Positions 17,321 through 25,576 of a stretch of 25,576 nt of DNA are shown in pieces; positions within the stretch are counted from its first letter, which is position 1; every line of letters begins with the position of its first letter. Below the pieces are notes generated by a model. The model saw nothing but the letters and a program-made list of their open reading frames with translations. It had not been told where the DNA came from and did not search any database. The stretch is from Basidiobolus ranarum (Eukaryota > Basidiobolomycota > Basidiobolomycetes > Basidiobolales), in assembly GCA_040143965.1 (NCBI GenBank), contig JASJQH010000141.1:1-25576 (forward strand), given 5' to 3'. Position numbers and translations under genes: made by a program.

Positions 17321-17739
17321 ACGACGCTCCTGAGTTATATTATCAAGTCTTGATTACATTGAACTGTTACAAAAAAGTATGACTACTTATATTGACATGG
17401 GACAACACTGTACCCTTTTACACGATAACATTATGATAGCCTCTTATCTCATCCTATACTCCCCGTTATCACGCAAGAATTTATTACCACAAAATCTTCT
17501 ATCCTCAATCACGATAATATACCCGCTAAAATTGTACAGACTGATGGTTACTCCAATTTTCACTCTTAATAACTAGAATAGCTACAAGTAGAATTCAGGG
17601 TGTATTGGCACTTTCCAAACCCTAGGTTTCATCTTGATTGAGCATTATATCAAGTATGACAAGCACATTTATTCCTTTATAATCCATTACTTTTCTGTTT
17701 TATAAGCTAAAGCGTAACAAGGGCAGTAGTCAAGAGGCA

Positions 17740-20700
17740 ATGAGCACTTCCAAATGGCCGGATGAAGCTGAGGATAGCGATACTTCAGATTCTGAACACC
17801 TAAATATCTCAACCAACAGTTCTCAATCTCCTCCAATTCCGATTCCAATACCAAGAACTTCTTACGATGAAACAGATTTCTCTCCTAACCTAAGCAAAAG
17901 TCATGATAATCCTTCTTCATATCAAACGCCCACTCTGGGTACTATACATGAGACACTTCAGCCTCAAGTAGAAAGGGAGTTGCTTTCTGAACCTTCATCA
18001 TTTAATACTGGCCGATTTTCTAGAGCAAGTAATTCACAAAGTTCGACAAATCGTAATACACAAAATACACAACCTATTAATACGTGGGTGCAGTATCAAG
18101 AATGGCTCGCCAAATCTCAATCTATGCGGCGTCGACCTCGCCGTTCTGCTCCAGAACCCTCAACTACACCCAGTTTTTCCCCGACCCTTCCTCAGCGAAA
18201 TTCAACATTCGACCACACTTTGCACAAATCGAAACAAACTGCTCGCTCAAGCTTGTTAGGAAAAACTCCTACTACCGGAAGTATCCTGGATTACTTTGCA
18301 CAGAGAAGAGAATCATTTTTGCCCTCCTCACCTAACGTCGAAGATACTAACAGTGATTTCGAAGTTACACTTGATAACGGTACAACCAAACAACGAACCG
18401 TTTCTATGACTACTACTGTAGATGGATACAGGTATAATTTTTTGCAACATGGTTGACTTTTATATGAGATAACTGATATTTTAATTTTTGCAGAATGTCC
18501 CAGCATTCTCAAGAAGCCGAACCGTTGATACCAGATAACAGCTCCAGTGACGAAATGTATTCAGATGATGAATACGATTATAGTAAGAAAGGACTGTATC
18601 AATCAATGACCAGGGTTTTTGAGCCGGTGAAGAAACTTTGCGAACTCACTCCCAGGAAAAAGAATGTGTTAAAATCGTCTTTCGGTTACTTTCTAGCAAC
18701 CCTTTTTACATTTGTGCCATTTTTGCGAAATCTTCTGGGAGATACTTCTACTCATCTTGCTGCAACAGCCATAATTTTTCTCAATCCCGCTCGTAGATTA
18801 GGTGCTTTCTTGGAAGGTTGTATATACGGGGTCATTGGCTTGACGATCGGTGGAATGTTAGCTTGGGGGAGTTGTGAAAGTGCATCCGTTTTGAATGGCC
18901 ATAACTATCATGTTGTTGGCAAAATAGTTGGTGTCATTGTATTTTGTGGTGGCGGAACATTTATTATTGCTTTCCTTAAAGCAAAATTTGGAAAACCCAC
19001 CGTTAATACAGGAGCGTCTCTTGCCTATATTACACTATATGTAGTGTTGATCAAACAAGCGAGTGTACTGAAGATTGAATTCACAAGCACTGTTCTTGAA
19101 AACATCGTTCGATCAGTGCTCACTGGATTATGTGTAAGTTTCGTGGTTGCTTTTACCGTCTGGCCTGTAAGTGGTGGAGATAGTTTAAGGTGAACTTTCC
19201 GTAGTACATTCTGCTACAATAACTTACAATCTACTGTTAATTTTACTGACTTTTCACCTCTTAGATCCGACATCGCAGTTACTATGAGCTCTTTCCGGCT
19301 TCTTCTCAAGAACATCACAAAAACGTTCTTGTTAGATCCAAATTTCGATGATAAGATTGACATCCAAACAGCCATGCAGGCCCATCGACAATCTTTTGCC
19401 GCGCTTCAAACTTCACTAAGCGAAGCACAGCTCGAATTTTTTAATTGGAAGGTAAAATTTCATCATATTCATTATGAAAACTCGTCTCTGTATCTCACGC
19501 AATGATGGTCTCAGGTGTTTTATCATCTTGACCGATACAATTCTGTCATTAATAGTCTCAACCGACTCTCGCAGCACTTAAGTAGTATGAGCAGTGGAAT
19601 AGCTATGCAAGAAGATATTGTTAAGCGAGTGAAAACCAGAATGAGTTCGTTTTGGCCATCAGTAATGAGCTCGGACACCATTAAAGCATTGGATATTGAA
19701 AGTCCGTTAAGCCCAGAGCAAGAAACCACATTAGCCGAATTCATAAGATTTGTTGGTCCTCCCCTACGTTCGCTAGCCTATGCGGCCAAACAGACCATCA
19801 TGGAGATTCAATCCACTTTTAGCAATGCGAATAAAATGAATTTTATTGATGATGGAACGCTCGCCGGTGCTGTTGATTTTGCCCTTTTACAGCAAAATCT
19901 TCATCACGCGTTAAAGATTTTTGAGGAATCTCAGATACAAGCCGTCGCCCAACTCTACCAACAGCGAGGAATTGACGGAAAGCCTAATGAAAATGTATTT
20001 ATCGTATACTTTTTTGTATTTAGTTTACAAGAATTTACAAAGGAACTTATCCACCTCGTCGGAGCTGTTCGTGAGTTGGAAGAAGAGCAACGTGAAGCAG
20101 AAATTGATAAAAAGAAATACGGGAAAATATCTTGGTGGACTCGAAGAATGTGGAAGAAAATCCAGCGCCGTCGTATAAAATCAAGTAAGAATGGGTTTAT
20201 GAACCCTTCATCAGATAGGTACTTAATTTAATGTTTAAATAGGAAAACCCAAGGCCCCAGCTCCGTCTATTATACCAGAATTCCCCGATGCGTTAGGAGA
20301 ACATGACAGACCTCCCACGGAATTTCGTCACAAGTTAACCACTCGGGCGTGGGCGTTTTTCTCTTGGTTTCGTCAGTTCGAAGTTAAATTTGCTATCAAA
20401 ACTGCTGTCTTTGCTATGATTCTATGTATTCCGGCCTTTGTGGATGATTGGAGACCTATATTTCGAGCATATCGTGGTGAATGGGCTTTAATTTCGGTAA
20501 ATTTATTTACTTTATTTTCTTCCTAACAGATATCTGAATATTAATTGACCCCAGATGGCTGTTATACTTGTCCCTACCGTTGGTGCTTCAAATATGGTGG
20601 GAGTATTACGAATCATATGCAATTTCCTTGGCGGCTTCTTGGCAGCAGTGTTCTACTACATGTTCTCGGAAACTACCTTCTTACTCCCAGTGCTAATCTT

Positions 20701-21819
20701 CTTGGTCTCAATTCCATGCTGGCATTTGAATTTAAACACAAAGTACCCACGTATTGGTCAGTTTACACTGCTTACGTTCAACGTGGTTCTTTTGAGTAAA
20801 ATCACTTCCAGTGAAGATAATGACGTAGATATTTTTATATTGGCATCTCATCGTGCCATTGCGGTGTCTGTTGGGGTGACGGTTGGACTACTAGTCACTA
20901 GGTAAGAAGTATGACTCCAAGATAAAACAATCGGCCTTCTTTAACATCTCATTCTTTAAATAGTTATATCTGGCCGTATGAAGCGCGAGTGGAACTTAGA
21001 AAAGGTCTTAGCGACTTTTTTAGAGACACGAGTAAACTATACCACAAACTCATAGCCGTCTATTCGTCACCTATCCCTATCGACCCACCTAACTCCAATT
21101 CAGACACATATTCTATTTCATGCCGTTCTCTTACTTTCAATGACCATGATGATATGGAATCGATGGATGAGGATGAACATGACGAAGATTCTCGATTGTT
21201 AAACTCCATTCAAACCAAGCACAATAATGAAATCTTGGAAAATAGTCGTCGGGAATTCATGGATCTTGAGCTATCACTACAAATTAGCCTACTCAAACTT
21301 GAAGCCTTACTTGCGGCAACACCCAATGAACCACGTCTGAAGGGACCATTTCCCCAAAAGACCTACGCCATGATATTATCTTCTTGTCAAACAATACTAG
21401 ATCGGTTGCTCGCTCTCAGAATTGCGGTAACTAAGAAAGAGTGGTTTCTCTTGGTTCAGGAAGATTTCTTATTTCCTACCAATCGCGAAAGACGGCATAT
21501 GGCTGGTAGCATTATACTCTATTTATACGTAATAGCCTCTGCATTTAAACTCAAAACTGCCCTCCCTCCCTATCTCCCACCCGCTGCTAAAGCGCATCAA
21601 GTTTTGGTCGAAAAGATTCGAGAGCTTGATGTGGTGAAATCATCAAAACTACCTGACGACAAAACAGGCAACAAGGTCTATTACGTATATTATTATGCTT
21701 ATGTGGTAAGTATAGAAGAAGTTATTCGTGAACTGGACAGAATCAGCGGCTACATGTACTTGCTATTTGGATGCGAAGGAGGCACTGCATTCCAACACTA
21801 TTTCCAAACAGAACCTTAA
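17740..21819 (+). CDS. BRE4/ArAE-like multi-pass membrane protein, 7 exons, 1233 aa
   Basis: Exons are 17740-18431, 18494-19189, 19265-19451, 19515-20184, 20243-20496, 20555-20901 and 20964-21819. All six introns are GT-AG and 58-75 nt. Residues 1-280 are Ser/Thr/Pro-rich and disordered, with an acidic DEMYSDDEYDY patch. A first membrane block lies at about 290-460 (SSFGYFLATLFTFVPFL, LGAFLEGCIYGVIGLTIGG). A long cytosolic helical region follows to about 780, ending in the basic run RRMWKKIQRRRIKSS. A second block at about 800-949 contains WALISMAVILVPTVGAS, the signature seen in fusaric-acid-resistance/aromatic-acid-exporter proteins. The C-terminal 280 residues are soluble, with an acidic SMDEDEHDEDSR insert. 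This layout fits fungal 'putative ER transporter/BRE4' proteins (ArAE_2_N, FUSC-like, ArAE_2), linked in yeast to brefeldin A sensitivity. Substrate and exact membrane are unknown. Confidence 0.88.
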
Positions 21820-22980
21820 CAACATTTTATATCATGGTTATTACTATCCATACCCTTTATTGGCGATTCAGAACATCCATCATATCGTTACCCACGATTT
21901 CCTAGCACGTTTACTAGCTCACTAAATATATATCTATTCATACATTTAAGTCACAGCCAACTTATCTGATTCAACCTTATCAACTGATATCATTTCCAAC
22001 CTAGTGATCAATTGATTGTGACTTGATTGTGACATTACTGAAAAGCTTCATGGAAACTGTTACATCTTGAAGCATGTATACACAGATAACAATGAACCTC
22101 TCGCATTTGTTCACACGGTGCTGAATCTAGAAAGAATTCTATTGAAGGACAAAAAGCCGACGATTTTGCAGCCGATTGATTCCTTCTGATTAATTAGTTG
22201 ATCAAAGTTAACTACAGGTACACTATGCTGATCGGTTGATCTAGACTTGGCGGTTTCTTGATGCATTCAAGGGCCAAGGGTCAAGGGTCAATATGAATAT
22301 TACTCATGACTGAATCATGGGAAAATAGAGATCTTCAAAGTGAAGCACCAATATTTCTATGCGCAGTACAAATAAAAGCATCCAAGTGATAACGTAATGA
22401 ATCACATGTCAAGACAAGTTGGTTATGAAAACAGAGCCTCGTTCATGCAAATTGTTTGACTAAACTAACGTGTCGGGTGAGTTAAATCGTATTCTTAACG
22501 TTGCAACCCATCTGAAAATCACAATCATGGTCATGGTCATGCGATCGTTGATTTAGCTTCCCCTTGCACTTCTCGTTCAATATTAAGCGCCTTTTAGTAA
22601 CAATTTATTTATATTATATGTAATGTCTGAAATCAAAATGCAACCCACATGTCAACGCAAAATCTTTGAAGATTCTAACCATATCCCCTGCTTAATGTGT
22701 AAAACCTTGGGTTACCTGATCAATTACAAAAAACGGAGCAGGACTATTGGGTTTAAATTTAGAAACCTGGTACACTCCTGTCATCATTGAGACGAATAAA
22801 AGCAGTCCCCACCCCACGTAATTTCTCTATCCCTCCTCTTATATCACTCTAGTTGATTCAACACCTCTGTCTATACACTTCTCTTTATTAAAGGTAACCA
22901 CTCATTTCGCCTACCCTCTACTGCCTTACTTTTCTATGTATTAACCTGTTTCATCAAGGCTTAACTACAGTCTATCTACT
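21820..22980. other. intergenic region and fumarate reductase promoter
   Basis: About 1.16 kb with no gene. Small tandem words occur: TTGATTGTGAC twice near 22012-22033, AAGGGTC twice near 22276-22289, and TCATGG/TCATGC three times near 22526-22541. The last 200 bases are strikingly pyrimidine-rich (CCCCACCCCACG, CTATCCCTCCTCTTATATC), as in strongly expressed fungal genes. Confidence 0.55.
22894..22970 (+). other. probable 5'-UTR intron of the fumarate reductase gene
   Basis: A 77-nt GT-AG segment runs from AAAG/GTAACC to TAACTACAG, with an ATTAACC branch-like site, ending 10 bases before the ATG. It is pyrimidine-rich inside. Leader introns near highly expressed fungal genes are common, but only transcript data can confirm this one. 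Confidence 0.45.
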
Positions 22981-24914
22981 ATGCAAAACAAAGTCATCGT
23001 TGTTGGAGGAGGTTTGTCTGGGCTTTCAGCCGCACACACCATTTATGAAGCAGGAGGCAACGTTATGGTCATTGATAAAAGCTCGTTCTTTGGTGGTAAC
23101 TCGACAAAAGCTACCTCTGGTATTAACGGAGCCTTGACTAAGACCCAAAAGGAACTTGGAATTAAGGTATGTCAATCTTCACAACATATTTGTCAATTTC
23201 TGGTTGTTCACTCTTATTCGTTATATTACAGGATAGTGTTGAGGCTTTCTATGATGATACTGCTAAATCCGCTAGAGATTTAATCCGCCCTGAACTTGTC
23301 AAAGTTTTAACTGGAAACAGTGCATCCGCTGTTGAATGGCTTCAATCTCGCTTCAATCTTGATCTTTCCTTAGTTGCTCGTCTGGGTGGACACTCTTTCC
23401 CACGCACACATCGTGGTAAAGAACGTTTCCCAGGTATGACTATCACCTATGCGTTGATGGAAAAATTAGAAGAAATTTCTCGGGCCGAACCACAACGCGT
23501 TCAATGCGTTACCAAAGCTCAAGTAACTCGCCTTATCAAAGATGATAATGGTGGTGTTATTGGAGTAGAATATCAAAAGAAATCTGGGGAAAAACTCACT
23601 GAATACGGACCAGTTATTCTTGCTACTGGTGGTTACGCAGCTGATTTCACACCGAATTCTTTGATTAAAAAATATCGTCCAGAGTTCATCGATCTACCAA
23701 CTACTAATGGCGAATACTCCACCGGTGATGGTCACAAAATGGTCATGGAAATCGGTGGAAATACTGTAGACCTTGAGAAAATTCAGGTTCATCCTACCGG
23801 TTTGGTAGATCCTAAAGAACCTGATGCTAAGGTGAAATTCTTGGCTGCTGAGGCACTCCGTGGTGTTGGTGGTATATTAGTCAATGGTGAAGGTAAAAGA
23901 TTCTGTGATGAACTTGGACACCGTGATTACGTTACTGGTGAAATGTGGAAAAGCAAATTCCCCATCCGTTTGGTACTCAACGAAGCAGCCTCAAAGGAGA
24001 TTGAATGGCATTGTAAACATTATGTTGGCCGTGGATTGATGAAGAAATTCAAGAATGGTCAAGAACTAGCCAAAGAAATCGGTTGCTCTGTTGATACTTT
24101 GGCCAAAACCCTCAGTGATTACAATGGATTTGCTAAAAATAAGAACGATCCCTATGGAAAGAAATTCTTCCATGGTGTACCTATCAACATGAATGAGGAA
24201 TTCCACGTTGCATTGATGACACCAGTTCTTCACTATACTATGGGAGGTGTTGAAATTGACCCAGCATCCAATGTGAAAGGTCCTCAAGGCAATATTCCTG
24301 GTTTGTTCGCATGTGGTGAATTGGCCGGTGGTGTGCATGGTGCCAATCGACTCGGTGGTAGTTCACTTTTGGGATGCGTCGTGTTCGGACGTGTTGCCGG
24401 AAATAGCGCCGCTAAATACATTTCCGAACATCCTACTCTGCAAGGAAACAATAATCAGGTTGCCACCAGACGTTTGTTAAATATCGCAGGTCAATTAGGA
24501 ACACAAATCGCCATCAATCTAGTGCCTGAACAAAACCGTCTACAACTTGAAATCGTATGGGATGGTCAAGGTCAAAATTCCCCTAATGGCTCATCGTATC
24601 AGCCACAAAATAATCAACAATCCTCCAATCAAGCACCCCCTGCTCAAGAAAGTAAGGCACCTGAAGCCAAAGATAAGATTTACAAAATGGAAGAAGTAGC
24701 CAAGCACAACACCAAAGATGATTGCTGGGTTATTGTCAACGGACAAGTTCTCGATGTAACCAACTTCCTATCCGATCATCCCGGTGGCGCCAAAGCTATC
24801 CTTTTGTTTGCTGGAAGGGACGCTACTGAGGAATTCAATATGCTACACAAACCAGATGTAGTTGATAAATATTCACCTGAAAGTATCATTGGCGTTCTAG
24901 CTAAGAAAGATTAG
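22981..24914 (+). CDS. OSM1: FAD-dependent fumarate reductase fused to cytochrome b5, 2 exons, 622 aa
   Basis: Exons are 22981-23166 and 23232-24914, with a 65-nt phase-0 intron (GTATGT to ATTACAG). The enzyme reduces fumarate to succinate and reoxidises reduced flavin, as yeast Osm1/Frd1 do. The FAD Rossmann motif GGGLSG is at residues 9-14 and ATGG near 210. Fumarate-site residues seen by alignment to the Shewanella enzyme family are Arg293 (GHRDY), His396 (HYTMGG) and Arg435 (GANRLGGSS). A Gln/Asn/Ser/Pro-rich linker at about 515-540 joins a C-terminal cytochrome b5 domain with heme ligands His578 (HPGG) and His601 (MLHKPD). There is no targeting peptide, because the FAD fold starts at residue 4, so it is probably cytosolic. 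Similar b5-tailed Osm1 proteins exist in other fungi. The symbol follows the yeast homologue, which lacks the b5 part. Confidence 0.95.
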
Positions 24915-25576
24915 TAGAAAAGACTGAAAACAGCAAGTGCAAACTCGCGTATATGGTTAATATAAAGCAATCACAAAAATAAACCGCTTAATTTCCAAAT
25001 CCATGATATTCATTATCTTGTCAATGACGAGCAATGCTAATGGCAAACATCACTCATGTGGGGATTCTGCATCCTTGATTGAGTATGATTTGCCTATCAA
25101 CTGGATTTACTAATTTACATTTGCCTTTACATTTGCTAAATACAAATTATGTCTAGGCGATATCTATTGCATCATTAAATCAATTTATGCTTGTGAAGAT
25201 AGTGGTGCTATATTTATTTCCATTATTTGCTAATCTTTAGTGCATATATTTGTTGGTAAGTAGCTCTCAATGTGACTGATAACACTAAATAATAAGGTAA
25301 TAACTTATCCATTCTGAAGCTCTATCCTATGTCTAATTTATAGTTTCTGCTAGCCAGCAATCATTGCAAGTATTGTGAATCATGAAGCTTAGTGTGACAT
25401 TGTTCAGGAAAATTAATATGAGCTTGAGAAATATTTGATGATTACAATTAAGCCATTTATGCTTTAACAGTAATGAAAAAAAACTGTACAAGAGCTAAGA
25501 TTAAAAAGTTAATCAAGCAAATTCCATTAATATTTAAATTCAACTTTGTTAAATCTTTAGTATCATCCTGCAGTTA
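24915..25576. other. 3' flank of the fumarate reductase gene
   Basis: About 0.66 kb of A+T-rich sequence with AATAAA at 24978-24983, 64 bases after the stop codon, the likely polyadenylation signal. Beyond it I see no gene, repeat array or RNA on either strand. Confidence 0.5.

Larger units (their letters stand above)
15453..17739. other. 2.3-kb interval without a secure gene
   Basis: This is the largest gap in an otherwise gene-dense window. It contains the promoter of the FAR1-type gene at the left, several short plus-strand coding-like segments between about 16008 and 16458, a 31-bp tandem repeat at 17246-17320, a TATATAAA at about 17173-17180, and two frames of 61-65 codons (15779-15964, 17379-17576) with no protein features. 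An imperfect duplication of about 19 bases (GTGAATCTTGAAGGAACT and GTGCGAACCTTGAAGGAAC) lies near 16733-16769. No tRNA A/B-box pair or rRNA was recognised. Confidence 0.55.

Noticed and set aside
17379-17576. 65-codon plus-strand frame
   Set aside because: It starts with an ATG but has no recognisable motif, and its hydrophobic composition follows from A+T-rich sequence.
15453-17739. Mobile element in the 2.3-kb gap
   Set aside because: No terminal inverted repeats, target-site duplications, transposase or reverse transcriptase motifs were seen.

Overview
The window looks like chromosomal DNA from an A+T-rich, intron-containing fungus. Evidence: small GT-AG spliceosomal introns, mostly 55-75 nt (26 coding introns in my models, 35-88 nt); TATA boxes close to start codons; and fungal families such as a BRE4/ArAE-type membrane protein, an Osm1-type fumarate reductase fused to cytochrome b5, Kre9/Knh- and DUF7137-like GPI proteins and a stand-alone FAR1-type zinc-finger regulator. 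The mix would suit an early-diverging fungus, but that placement is inference; I cannot name a genus. I saw no retrovirus-like, Polinton or other mobile element, no CRISPR and no convincing tRNA or rRNA gene.

Layout. 468-1931 (+): uncharacterised coiled-coil protein. 2104-3146 (-): seven-helix, GPCR-like membrane protein with one 35-nt intron. 3300-3560: repeat-rich intergenic DNA with a 39-bp tandem repeat. 3892-5880 (+): nine-exon aldehyde dehydrogenase of the ALDH8A1 type (kynurenine/aminomuconate branch). 5919-6353 (-): small secreted glycoprotein, tail-to-tail with it. 6807-7184 (+): tentative two-exon small gene. 7307-10582 (-): intronless UPF1, the nonsense-mediated decay helicase. 11225-12544 and 12860-14061 (-): two secreted, probably GPI-anchored wall or surface proteins whose eight introns are all phase 1. 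14513-15452 (-): FAR1-type DNA-binding protein in three exons. 15453-17739: a 2.3-kb stretch without a secure gene, but with several coding-like fragments and a 31-bp tandem repeat. 17740-21819 (+): seven-exon BRE4-like membrane protein. 22981-24914 (+): fumarate reductase-cytochrome b5 fusion with a probable 5'-UTR intron.

How the genes fit together. This is a eukaryotic gene neighbourhood, not an operon, and most functions are independent housekeeping ones (mRNA decay, redox balance, tryptophan breakdown, membrane transport). The nearest thing to a theme is the minus-strand surface set: three secreted glycoproteins with Kre9/DUF7137-like beta domains. The larger two end in a short terminal exon encoding a GPI-signal-like hydrophobic tail. 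The highest-interest items are the NGT-repeat surface protein at 12860-14061 with two possible hydrophobic C-termini, the all-phase-1 exon structure, the GPCR-like 7TM protein, and the unexplained 15.5-17.7 kb interval.
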